From NCBI RefSeq assembly GCF_019665785.1, contig NZ_CP081149.1:248001-312000 (forward strand): DNA of 64,000 nucleotides, written 5' to 3'. Below, one piece after another: positions 54,546 through 62,136 of the stretch. The translations under genes were made by a program, and so were the position numbers. Under the pieces are notes generated by a model. That model ran no database searches. It worked only from the letters and a program-made list of their open reading frames with translations, and was not told the origin of the DNA. Position 1 is the first letter of the stretch, and every line of letters starts with the position of its first letter. The stretch is from Deefgea piscis. GTDB taxonomy: Bacteria; Pseudomonadota; Gammaproteobacteria; Burkholderiales; Chitinibacteraceae.

Positions 54546-55436
54546 ATGCCTAATCCAACTTCCATTGATAAACAAGCCGCCGCTAAACGCAGTACTTGGA
54601 TTAGCGTGGTGGTGAATGTGGTGCTCACCGCCATCCAGTTGGTTGCTGGCGTTTTCGCACACTCGCAAGCCTTGATCGCCGATGCGATTCATTCGCTGTC
54701 GGACTTAATCGCCGATTTTGTGGTGCTATTTGCCAATCATCACAGCCAAAAAGACGCCGACGCCGACCATCATTACGGCCATCAACGCTATGAAAACGCC
54801 GCCTCGCTGGTGTTGGGTACATTGCTGTTAGTGGTGGGCGCGGGCATGTTGTGGTCGGCACTGGGCAAAATCCAGCACCCCGATTCTATTGCCCCAGTCA
54901 AAAGCATTGCGCTATGGGTGGCATTGGCCGCGCTATTGAGTAAAGAATTGCTATTTCGCTATATGCTCGCCGTCGCCGAGCGCGTTCGCTCTAGCATGTT
55001 AGTCGCCAACGCTTGGCATGCCCGCTCAGACGCGGCATCGTCTTTAGTCGTTGCGCTAGGCATTGGCGGGAATATGCTCGGTTACCACTTTCTTGACCCC
55101 ATCGCCGCAATGATTGTTGGCCTAATGGTCGGCAAAATGGGCTGGCGCTTTGCATGGGATGCGATGAACGACCTGATGGATAGAGCCGTCGATGAAGCCA
55201 CCATCAGCGGCATCGAGCAAACCCTGAGCGAAACGCCCGACGTACTGGGCATTCACGCGCTCAAAACCCGCAAAATGGGTGACTTAATCTTGGTCGACGT
55301 GCATGTTGAAGTCGATCGCACGATGAGCGTCGAGCAGGGCCACAACATCGCCGTCCTCGCCCGCCAGCGCGTTCTCAACCAACACAGCGACGTGCTCAAC
55401 GTTATGACCCACGTTGACCCTGCCGATAAAAAATAA
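54546..55436 (+). CDS. Cation diffusion facilitator (FieF/ZitB-like)
   Basis: 296 residues. Six membrane helices, with metal-site motifs ALIADAIHSLSDLIADF (helix 2, D/H pattern) and ANAWHARSDAASSL (helix 5, HxxxD), a short His/Asp-rich loop (HHSQKDADADHHYGHQRYE), and a cytoplasmic C-terminal domain (GIHALKTRKMGDLILVDVHVEV). It exports Zn2+, Fe2+ or Cd2+ for protons; metal not decidable. Single gene in the repeat-rich stretch. Confidence 0.9.
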   Translation: MPNPTSIDKQAAAKRSTWISVVVNVVLTAIQLVAGVFAHSQALIADAIHSLSDLIADFVVLFANHHSQKDADADHHYGHQRYENAASLVLGTLLLVVGAGMLWSALGKIQHPDSIAPVKSIALWVALAALLSKELLFRYMLAVAERVRSSMLVANAWHARSDAASSLVVALGIGGNMLGYHFLDPIAAMIVGLMVGKMGWRFAWDAMNDLMDRAVDEATISGIEQTLSETPDVLGIHALKTRKMGDLILVDVHVEVDRTMSVEQGHNIAVLARQRVLNQHSDVLNVMTHVDPADKK

Positions 55437-55440
55437 ACTG

Positions 55441-55635
55441 CAAGTGTAAGCCGCCACAAGACGCCAACGACCGCTGTAGGGTGCCAATAAGCGTTAGCGC
55501 ACCATATCGCAGCAGCTAATGAGTTATTGGGTAAGTTGGGCTAAGCCTGCGCAGCCCAACAATCGCGCGGTGTGTCGCTAAGATGGCTGCGCGGCGATGC
55601 CCATCGCCCTGATTGATGGGTATCGCTGCGCTCAC
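55441..55635. repeat. Intergenic repeat family R3, copy 1
   Basis: Blocks shared with 57219, 59281, 59980 and 61641: GTAGGGTGCCAATAAGCG, CACCATATCGCAGCAG, then the hairpin TTGGGCT-aagcctgcgc-AGCCCAA, CAATCGCG, and GCTAAGATGGCTGCGCGGCG with CATCGCCCTGATTGATGGG. No gene. Confidence 0.8.
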
Positions 55636-55696
55636 CCATCTACTCGCCCAAATATTTACTTTATACTTACTCCATTTATTCAAACGGAGTAACAAT

Positions 55697-56128
55697 ATGC
55701 GTGTCACTTTACTGGGTCTGGCCGGGGTTTTCACGGCGTTCACGGCATTGGCTGCCGATGACCATAGCAACGTTTACAAAAAAGACGTGGCCGCCAACGT
55801 TGTATTTAAAACCAGCACCACCGCCAACGGCCAGCCGATTCATTACAACCACACTGATGATCCCGAAGCGACCATGCTGCAGGTTGAAATCCCCGCCGGC
55901 AAAGAAACCGGCTGGCATCAACACCCTGTTTCTGGCTACGCGTATATTTTATCTGGCCAGCTCACGGTGCAACTCAAAGACGGTAGCAGCAGCACCTTTG
56001 GCCCCGGCCAAGGCTTTGCCGAAGTGATAAGCACCGCGCACAATGGTAAAAACCTCGGCACCGAACCGGTTAAATTAGTCGTTGTTTTCACCGGCACCAA
56101 ATCTCAACCCTTCACCATCAAAGAGTAA
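55697..56128 (+). CDS. Periplasmic cupin-domain protein
   Basis: 143 residues from the ATG at 55697 (CGGAG site). The signal peptide ends at ALA (about 20). A single cupin barrel follows with motif 1 GWHQHPVSGYAYILSGQLTVQL (outline of residues 73-94; two metal-binding His and a third position Tyr) and motif 2 in FAEVISTAHNGKN. Periplasmic single-cupin proteins of this type have no general function. It is single, between two repeats. Confidence 0.85.
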   Translation: MRVTLLGLAGVFTAFTALAADDHSNVYKKDVAANVVFKTSTTANGQPIHYNHTDDPEATMLQVEIPAGKETGWHQHPVSGYAYILSGQLTVQLKDGSSSTFGPGQGFAEVISTAHNGKNLGTEPVKLVVVFTGTKSQPFTIKE

Positions 56129-56265
56129 TCTGCCTTGCCATACCTGCGGTGCGCTCGCTGCGCCGCAGGCGCAATAAATATTTCCCGCTAAACCGCCAAA
56201 ACCGTTGAACCTTTCATCGCGGCCTCACTCTTATTGGCGCGGCCATTCGGGCTGCTTTTATAGAG

Positions 56266-57042
56266 ATGCGACAGATGTTCAAGAAATTGTTTGCCGCCGT
56301 GGGTGTGGGCGGCGCGACGGTGGATACCGTACTCGACAACGCCAGTGTTTATCCCGGCAGTACGCTCAATGGTTATGTGTTGATTCGTGGCGGCAGCGTC
56401 GATCAGGCGATTGAATACGTCGACCTCGTGCTGATGACCGAAGCCGAACAAAAAGTCGGCGATAGCGAAGTGCGTGTAGCGCAAAGCATCGCTAAATTTC
56501 GCGTTGCCAACGCCTTTAGCGCCACCGCCGGTTTAGAACGTCGATTGCCTTTTTCTTTGACCTTACCGCTAGAAACGCCAGTCAATAACGCCTACGCCTT
56601 AGCCACACCGGGCTACGGCTATGCGCCCAATGTCAAAGCGGCGGTGTGGATTCATACCGACTTAGCCATTGCCTCGGCCATTGACGCCAAAGATCGCGAT
56701 TTTCTCGATGTGCAGCCGCTGCCGCAAATGCAGCGCCTGATTGCCGCCATGGGCAATCTGGGCTTTGCCCACGTCAGCAGCGATGTTGAAATCGGCACTG
56801 CGCGCATCGGCCAAGTGGCTAGCTCAATTGGTTGCTACCAAGAATTTGAATTTCGCCCAATGCAGCATGGATTTTCGCGAATTCAAGAAGTTGAAATCAC
56901 CTGCATTAGCCGCGCCGATGGCGTGTATGTGTTGATCGAAGCCGACCGCCGCTTTAGCCGCGACAGTTATTCGAGCATGCATATGGATCAGAACTGGCAA
57001 AACGTCGATTGGGAAGGTCGTTTACGGATGATGTTGAGCTAA
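56266..57042 (+). CDS. Spo0M-family (SpoOM, arrestin-like) protein
   Basis: 258 residues. MFKKLFAAVGVGGATVDTVLDNASVYPGSTLNGYVLIRGGS is the start typical of Spo0M (positions 4-44 in outline), a fold related to arrestins. Spo0M was named as a sporulation-control protein in Bacillus, but many non-sporulating bacteria, like this one, have it; the role is unclear. The ATG at 56266 or 56275 is possible; neither has a clear ribosome site. A tiny gene follows ten bases later. Confidence 0.85.
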   Translation: MRQMFKKLFAAVGVGGATVDTVLDNASVYPGSTLNGYVLIRGGSVDQAIEYVDLVLMTEAEQKVGDSEVRVAQSIAKFRVANAFSATAGLERRLPFSLTLPLETPVNNAYALATPGYGYAPNVKAAVWIHTDLAIASAIDAKDRDFLDVQPLPQMQRLIAAMGNLGFAHVSSDVEIGTARIGQVASSIGCYQEFEFRPMQHGFSRIQEVEITCISRADGVYVLIEADRRFSRDSYSSMHMDQNWQNVDWEGRLRMMLS

Positions 57043-57052
57043 GGGGCCACAC

Positions 57053-57196
57053 ATGAGCATGAAGCAAAAGCTAATTTACGGCGCACTCGAAATGTTGCTC
57101 AAATGGGTGATGAAGAAAAAAACCGGCGGTCATTACCAAGGCCAATCACCTTACGGCAAAAAACCGTATTACAAAAAAAAGCGCTGGTTTGATTAA
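57053..57196 (+). CDS. 47-residue basic protein downstream of Spo0M
   Basis: ATG at 57053 with AAGGGG six bases before, stop at 57194-57196, ten bases after the Spo0M stop. The protein has an amphipathic start (LIYGALEMLLKWVMKKK) and a Gly/Tyr/Lys-rich end (GGHYQGQSPYGKKPYYKKKR). It is strongly basic, without cysteine. It is too short for a standard gene finder cut-off, but ribosome site, spacing and composition argue that it is real. Function unknown; it could bind membrane or nucleic acid. Confidence 0.7.
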   Translation: MSMKQKLIYGALEMLLKWVMKKKTGGHYQGQSPYGKKPYYKKKRWFD

Positions 57197-57218
57197 AACG
57201 GGATCAGGCAGCAAATTG

Positions 57219-57330
57219 GACTTGTTGGGCTAAGCTCGCGCAGCCCAACAATCGCGTGGTGTATCGCTAAGATGGTTGCGCGGTGATCCCCATCGCCTTG
57301 ATTGATGGGGATCGCTGCGCTCCACCCTTC
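57219..57330. repeat. Intergenic repeat family R3, copy 2
   Basis: TTGTTGGGCT-aagctcgcgc-AGCCCAACAA hairpin, CAATCGCG, GCTAAGATGGTTGCGCGG and CATCGCCTTGATTGATGGG, as in copy 1. It lacks the GTAGGGTGCC block. Confidence 0.8.
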
Positions 57331-57640
57331 AGTTCAAGCCTCGAACTCACCGTCAAAAAATAATATCGATCGATTACCCACCAAGCCGCCATACCCCCGT
57401 CACCGGCGATATAACGCCCCAACTGATTGCGACAAGCTTACAGCAAAACCAGATAACCAAGAAAGAAAGTCTATAGGTATCACCTGCCAACCCTTGAAAA
57501 TAAAGGGCTATATTCAAATACATCAGAACCACTAGGTAAAACCCTAGCTAAAAATGAATGAACTTACTTTGTGAACTATTTACTAAGTAAGGTAGTCTTC
57601 GCCAAGTCCATTTATTGCTCCGTCATGCTAGGAAATACCC
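57331..57640. other. Upstream region of the chemoreceptor gene
   Basis: No gene. TTCAAATACATCAG near 57513 is a piece of the ATACATCA repeat (see 61944). An inverted repeat CTTACTT-N15-AAGTAAG lies at 57563-57591, a possible regulatory site for the chemoreceptor gene starting at 57641. Confidence 0.4.
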
Positions 57641-59269
57641 ATGTTGTCGCATATCACTACCCGCACCAAGCTATTTATCCTTAGTGGCACTTTGTTATTA
57701 CTCATGGCGCTGCAAATCGGCTTCGCCTTATTTGAGCTAAACCAAACCGGCCAGAATCTTGATTCGCTGATCACCGATCGGCAGCCCAAAATTGAACAAC
57801 AGCACGGCATTATTGAAAACACATTACAGATTGGCATGCTGCTACGCGAAGCGGTGATGGACCAAAACGGCCCCGAAATTGAAGGCAATATCCAAAAAAT
57901 CAACGAGCTGCGAGCAGATAGCTCCAAACGATTGGAATACCTGAACGAACACACCTCTAGCGCCGAAAGCAAGCAATTGCTCGCTGACATTAGCGCCACA
58001 CGTACTCCACTCGGCCCATTGTACGAAAAACTGTATGTGATGCTGCGCGCCAATCAAGACCTTGAAGCCACCGCGCTGTTACGCGATGAATACGACCCAG
58101 CGTACAAAAACTTTCTCGCTAAAGTCGAAGCAATGATGACTTCGCAAAAAAATAAAATGCAAAAAACCAGCAAGGAGACGCAAGAAAACTTTAGCTACAC
58201 CCGTAGCCTAATGATTGTGAGCGGCCTATTGGCTACTGTACTCGGCTTGATTGCCGCCATTTGGATTGCCCGTTCAATTAGCCACCCGCTCAGCAATGCA
58301 CTGCGCGAAGCCGAGCGCATTGCCCAAGGCGATCTACGCGCCAATAACGACATCGCCGTGACTGGCAGCGATGAACCCAGCCGACTCTTGCTCGCCTTGC
58401 AACAAATGCGCGCCAGCCTGCACGACATGACCAAACTCATTCAGCAAAACGCCATCGAAGTCGGCCGTGCGGCACAAGGATTGGCAGAATCAGCCAAAGA
58501 AGTCGCCCATAGCGCGCAAAACCAATCCGCAGCCACCAGCGGCGCAGCCGCCACGCTAGAAGAACTCACCGTCAGCATTCACCATGTCGCCGATAACGCC
58601 GAAGACGCCGCCCACCAAGCGCGCACAGCAGGGCAAACGGCCAAAATGGGCGGCACTTTTGTCGTTACTTCATCCGAACAAATGACTGCGGTGGGGGAAC
58701 ACGTCAGCCAATCGGCGACGCAAATGTCCGATTTAGAACGCGACGTCAGCGAAATTGGCAAAATGGCCTCGATGATTCGCGATGTCGCCGATCAAACCAA
58801 TTTGCTAGCCCTCAATGCCGCCATTGAAGCGGCCCGCGCTGGCGAAAGCGGCCGCGGCTTTGCTGTAGTCGCCGATGAAGTCCGCAAACTGGCCGAACGC
58901 ACCACCCGATCAGCGCATGAAATTAGCACCATGATTGGCCGAATTCAGCAGGGCAGCTCGTCTGTGAACCAATATATGGCCGACAGCGTAGGCAGCGTTC
59001 AAGACGCCACACACAGCTCGGCATCGGCCGCGCTGGCGATGAATGAAATTGAACAAAATACCAATGCCGTAGTGAGCTCGATCAGCAATATCAGCGACTC
59101 GCTCAAAGAGCAAAAGCTCGCCGGACAAGACCTCGCCGCGCGGATGGAAAAAGTATCGCAAATGGCCGAAGAAAATGGCGATACCGTACTGCATCTAGCC
59201 TGCACCGCCAATCAGCTATCGAGTTTGGCCGAGCAATTGCAATCGGCAGTCAATCGCTTCCGGATTTAA
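57641..59269 (+). CDS. Methyl-accepting chemotaxis protein
   Basis: 542 residues. TM1 near 11-31, a periplasmic four-helix-bundle sensor (about 32-188), TM2 (about 190-212, [18 protein letters not shown]), a HAMP domain, and the cytoplasmic coiled coil with the invariant hairpin tip [19 protein letters not shown] and [16 protein letters not shown]. Methylation helices flank the tip. It relays a periplasmic signal to CheA/CheW; ligand unknown and no che genes in the window. No pentapeptide for CheR/CheB docking at the end (NRFRI). Confidence 0.93.
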   Translation: MLSHITTRTKLFILSGTLLLLMALQIGFALFELNQTGQNLDSLITDRQPKIEQQHGIIENTLQIGMLLREAVMDQNGPEIEGNIQKINELRADSSKRLEYLNEHTSSAESKQLLADISATRTPLGPLYEKLYVMLRANQDLEATALLRDEYDPAYKNFLAKVEAMMTSQKNKMQKTSKETQENFSYTRSLMIVSGLLATVLGLIAAIWIARSISHPLSNALREAERIAQGDLRANNDIAVTGSDEPSRLLLALQQMRASLHDMTKLIQQNAIEVGRAAQGLAESAKEVAHSAQNQSAATSGAAATLEELTVSIHHVADNAEDAAHQARTAGQTAKMGGTFVVTSSEQMTAVGEHVSQSATQMSDLERDVSEIGKMASMIRDVADQTNLLALNAAIEAARAGESGRGFAVVADEVRKLAERTTRSAHEISTMIGRIQQGSSSVNQYMADSVGSVQDATHSSASAALAMNEIEQNTNAVVSSISNISDSLKEQKLAGQDLAARMEKVSQMAEENGDTVLHLACTANQLSSLAEQLQSAVNRFRI

Positions 59270-59280
59270 CTTGGGATGGC

Positions 59281-59445
59281 TGGCGCCGGTGCGGTGCTCG
59301 CCACCGGCGTAACCCGCCATAAGACGCCAACATCACGACCGCCGTAGGGTGCCAATAAGCGTTAGCGCACCATATCGCAGCAGCAAATGAGTAACTTAGG
59401 TAAGTTGGGCTCAGCCTGCGCAGCCCAACAACCGCGGGCAAGGCC
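59281..59445. repeat. Intergenic repeat family R3, copy 3
   Basis: CGTAACCCGCCATAAGACGCCAAC, here shortened to its block type, then GTAGGGTGCCAATAAGCG, CACCATATCGCAGCAG and the TTGGGCT/AGCCCAA hairpin. The rest of the 59270-59547 gap shows nothing but the AGGAG site of the next gene. Confidence 0.8.
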
Positions 59446-59547
59446 GATGTAAATCGACAATTTCAGCTATACCACTAGCAGTCCGTGCCGCGCACAAAGC
59501 AGCATGGACTCAAGCTGAAAGCGATCATTTACGTCTAGGAGCCCAAT

Positions 59548-59898
59548 ATGTATATCGATGGATTTGTACTCGCCGTTCCCACCGCCAACCGCACCGCCTA
59601 TCAAGAATACGCCCTCGCCGCAGCGCCACTCTTTAAAGCCCACGGCGCGCTTAGCGTCGTAGAAAGCTGGGGCGTGGACGTACCCGAAGGCAAACTCACC
59701 TCATTTCCACTGGCCGTGCAATTACAAGCCGACGAAACCGTGGTGTTTTCGTGGATCACATGGCCATCCAAAGCCGCGCGCGATGCCGCATGGGAAAAGC
59801 TTATGCAAGAACCACTATTCGACATCAAAACCAACCCCATGCCTTGCGATGGCAAACGGATGATTTTTGGCGGATTTGAATCACTGCTGGTGCTGTGA
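59548..59898 (+). CDS. DUF1428 (YbaA-like) protein
   Basis: 116 residues, MYIDGFVLAVPTANRTAYQEYA start and the ending GKRMIFGGFESLLVL, typical of the DUF1428 family, a small dimeric alpha+beta-barrel fold related to antibiotic-biosynthesis monooxygenase-like proteins. WPSKAARDAAWEKLMQEP is conserved. Function unknown. The ATG has AGGAG upstream. Single gene. Confidence 0.88.
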   Translation: MYIDGFVLAVPTANRTAYQEYALAAAPLFKAHGALSVVESWGVDVPEGKLTSFPLAVQLQADETVVFSWITWPSKAARDAAWEKLMQEPLFDIKTNPMPCDGKRMIFGGFESLLVL

Positions 59899-59954
59899 GA
59901 GGCCGCAGGCGATTAGATCACTCAGCCGCCACGCGGGATAAGCTTTAATTAATA

Positions 59955-60200
59955 ATTTTGATGTATCGCCAGCGAAGCAGCATCGATTAAAGCCTGCATG
60001 CAAATACATCACACCATAGGGCGGCTTAGCCGCAGGCGTAAGCCGCCATAAGCCGCCATAAGCCGCCAACATCACGGCAGCTGTAGGGTGCCAATAAGCG
60101 TTAGCGCATTGCACCATATCGCAGCAGCTAATGAGTAACTTGGGTAAGTTGGGCTAAGCTCGCGCAGCCCAACAAGCGCGGTGAATATTGAGCGGCATCG
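59955..60200. repeat. ATACATCA repeat followed by R3, copy 4
   Basis: TGATGTAT (59959-59966) pairs with ATACATCA (60004-60011). Then a hairpin GGCGGCTTA-gccgcaggcg-TAAGCCGCC, three tandem AAGCCGCCAT-type units, GTAGGGTGCCAATAAGCG, CACCATATCGCAGCAG and the TTGGGCT/AGCCCAA hairpin. Repeat units are stacked end to end. Confidence 0.8.
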
Positions 60201-60450
60201 CGGTTTCCAGCATGGCGCTCATGCCGCGCGGCAACGCTAAGCTTTGGCGTCGCCTCGATTGTCGCGAGCCAAACGATAAAACCGTTTGTCTCACTCCTCA
60301 CTCGTTGCGCTTACACGGGATCTCAAGCCCCAGCCCAACGATCAAGCAATAACATCGATGTATTGCCAGCAAAGCATTGATAATCAAAGACTACCAGCAA
60401 ATACCTATAAGACATGGCGTATTCGACGCGCAGCGGCAATACGCCGAATG
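60200..60450. repeat. R4 copy 2 with ATACATCA-type and GGCGTATT hairpins
   Basis: Shares TTTCCAGCATGGCGCTCATG, GAGCCAAAC, CCGTTTGTCTC and CGGGATCTCAAGCCCCAG with the repeat at 61735. Then GATGTATTGCCAGCAAAGCA and a hairpin GGCGTATT/AATACGCC (60416-60445). No gene; the frame at 60286-60507 is repeat sequence. From 60500 to 60719 the DNA is AT-rich and should hold the promoter of the next gene. Confidence 0.75.
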
Positions 60451-60719
60451 AAGCGCTATGCAAGTAACGTAATGCCTGCGGCGATTACGCCCTTCTCACT
60501 CCTTTAGAAATTGAATTACTTGCATAGATTTGTATTTTACTTCATTGATTTCAATACCAATTAACTTGTATTTAATGCGTAAACAAACTTTATGAAGTTA
60601 CAAAATTTAACATTTTTTGGGTATCTAACACACCTTTGCAATATTGATTTGTCATAATTTTTAGGGAAAATTCGCGACGCCTTACAACCAATTAAAAAAT
60701 TAATGGGATATTTGATTCA

Positions 60720-61298
60720 ATGAAAACATTGCTACTTAAAGTAACAGCATCCGCACTGGTATTAGTATCGGCAGGTGCAAATGCTGCATTTATCGGTTTT
60801 GGTGATGATCTAGCTAACAATAAAGTTGAAATTGGCGTAGATGGCTTTAGCTCGCTTTCAATCAATGGCATTGCATTGACTCTGAATCAGCTAGGACGTA
60901 TTGCTGATTTATCGAAAGCATCATTTGCAGATGGCACTCGCAACACTTTCGTGGGTACATTCATCGCTGGTGCCGCATTGAACGGTAAAACGGCATTTGG
61001 CTACTATGGACAAAATGGCTCATCGAGCGGTTTTAGCTTCAATATCCAACAAACGGGCAACCTAGCCACTGTAACTGGCAGCTTCCAAGGTTTCGAATTA
61101 GGTAAAAGCTTTGCAGCAAATGGCGTTGATGTTAATCCATTAAATGGCAAATTTAATTCAAGTGGTTTCAATACTCTGGGCTATGGTTTCGGTTCAGAAA
61201 AAGCACCTGTTGCACCGGTTCCCGAGCCAGAAACATACGCTTTGATGGGCATGGGCTTGCTGGGCTTGCTTGCTGCACGTCGTCGTAAAAAAGCTTAA
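60720..61298 (+). CDS. PEP-CTERM sorting-domain exported protein
   Basis: 192 residues. A signal peptide (cleavage near GANA/AFI, about 22) and a C-terminal sorting tail VPEPETYALMGMGLLGLLAARRRKKA, in pieces: VPEP motif, hydrophobic helix, basic end. By family it is cut and anchored or released by an exosortase (EpsH/XrtA type), linked with exopolysaccharide. The mature part is Gly/Asn/Ser-rich with no cysteine and no recognised domain. No exosortase is in the window. Its terminator is interrupted by the element at 61329. Confidence 0.92.
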   Translation: MKTLLLKVTASALVLVSAGANAAFIGFGDDLANNKVEIGVDGFSSLSINGIALTLNQLGRIADLSKASFADGTRNTFVGTFIAGAALNGKTAFGYYGQNGSSSGFSFNIQQTGNLATVTGSFQGFELGKSFAANGVDVNPLNGKFNSSGFNTLGYGFGSEKAPVAPVPEPETYALMGMGLLGLLAARRRKKA

Positions 61299-61310
61299 AT
61301 AGCTTTAACC

Positions 61311-61522
61311 AAATAGCCACTTAATGTGAAATACAGTTCACTTAACGAAAAACCCTGAAAATCTGACGCAGAGACACAGAGGCGCGGAGGAAATTCAGGG
61401 GTTTTCAACTGATTTTCTCTGCGCCTTTGCGTCAAAAGCGACACCAGCAATGAAATCGAGGAAAAAAATGCCGCTCACTTGGCTTAAGTGAACGGCATTA
61501 CCACTTAATGTGGCTATTTTTT
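61311..61522 (+). terminator. Terminator of the PEP-CTERM gene split by an element
   Basis: Joining the flanks gives AAATAGCCAC-ttaat-GTGGCTATTTTTT, a good hairpin plus T-run. Its loop and inner stem (CCACTTAATGTG) are the duplicated target of the element at 61329-61500. Confidence 0.75.
61329..61500 (+). mobile_element. Miniature element with IS4-like ends (copy 3)
   Basis: 172 bases flanked by 12-base direct repeats CCACTTAATGTG (61317-61328 and 61501-61512), which differ from those at the other copies. Ends: AAATACAGTTCACTTAACG and inverted TAATGCCGTTCACTTAAG. The core carries GACGCAGAGACACAGAGGCG and CTCTGCGCCTTTGCGTC. The TAATGCC end gives a minus-strand terminator hairpin with T-run. 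Confidence 0.9.
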
Positions 61523-61640
61523 ATCATGCTGCGTAATCAAATTGCGACTCATTCCCATGTTCTTCGTAGCAAGTCTCTATATCCTGAATGTTGGAAATTG
61601 AACGGCGTGTCTTTTTAGCCATATTTTCAAAGTTCACAGC

Positions 61641-61935
61641 CCGTAGGGCGGGTTAGCCGCAGGCGTAACCCGCCATAAAACGCTAAACCTGCGCAGCCCA
61701 ACAATCGCGGGTGAATATTGAGCGACATCGCCGGTTTCCAGCATGGCGCTCATGCCGCGCGGCACCTACTTTTCTTTGCTTCGCCAAAGAAAAGTAGGCC
61801 AAAGAAAGGCGACCCGAGACACGCCCCGCTCCGCGGTTCCCTCGCGTGGCGAGAGCCAAACAAAAAACCGTTTGTCTCTCTTCGTGCTCGGTGCGTGTTT
61901 TAACGGGATCTCAAGCCCCAGACCAACGATCAAGA
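61641..61935. repeat. R3 fragment joined to R4 copy 3
   Basis: GGCGGGTTA/TAACCCGCC hairpin, CTGCGCAGCCCAACAATCGC, TTTCCAGCATGGCGCTCATG, then a 14-bp hairpin CCTACTTTTCTTTG/CAAAGAAAAGTAGG (61765-61798), GGCGACCCGAG, GAGCCAAAC, CCGTTTGTCTC and CGGGATCTCAAGCCCCAG. No gene; small frames here are repeat sequence. Confidence 0.8.
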
Positions 61936-61943
61936 AATAACAA

Positions 61944-61996
61944 TGATGTATTGCCAGCAAAGCATTGATAATCAATGGCTACATTCAAATACATCA
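61944..61996. repeat. Nested palindromic repeat (ATACATCA family)
   Basis: TGATGTATT (61944-61952) pairs with AATACATCA (61988-61996), and the centre is a perfect palindrome ATTGATAATCAAT (61964-61976). Relatives lie at 59959-60011 and near 60357. Confidence 0.75.
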
Positions 61997-62001
61997 TCAC
62001 C

Positions 62002-62091
62002 GTAGGACGTCAATGAGCGCAGCGAATTGCGCCGAATGCGCCGTAAAAAACATCGCAACGGCGCGATTCGTTTCGCTCATCAGCACCCTAC
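62002..62091. repeat. 90-base imperfect palindrome (REPIN-like)
   Basis: GTAGGACGTCAATGAGCG on the left answers CGCTCATCAGCACCCTAC on the right, with GCGAATTGCGCCG against CGGCGCGATTCG inside. It ends 45 bases before the stop codon of the AIPR gene. Confidence 0.8.
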
Positions 62092-62136
62092 AATTGCGGC
62101 TTACGAGTTATATACCGCGTACCCAATTACATTTTT

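Noticed and set aside
60286..60507. 73-codon frame before the PEP-CTERM gene
   Set aside because: Made of R4 and palindromic repeat sequence also found elsewhere as non-coding.
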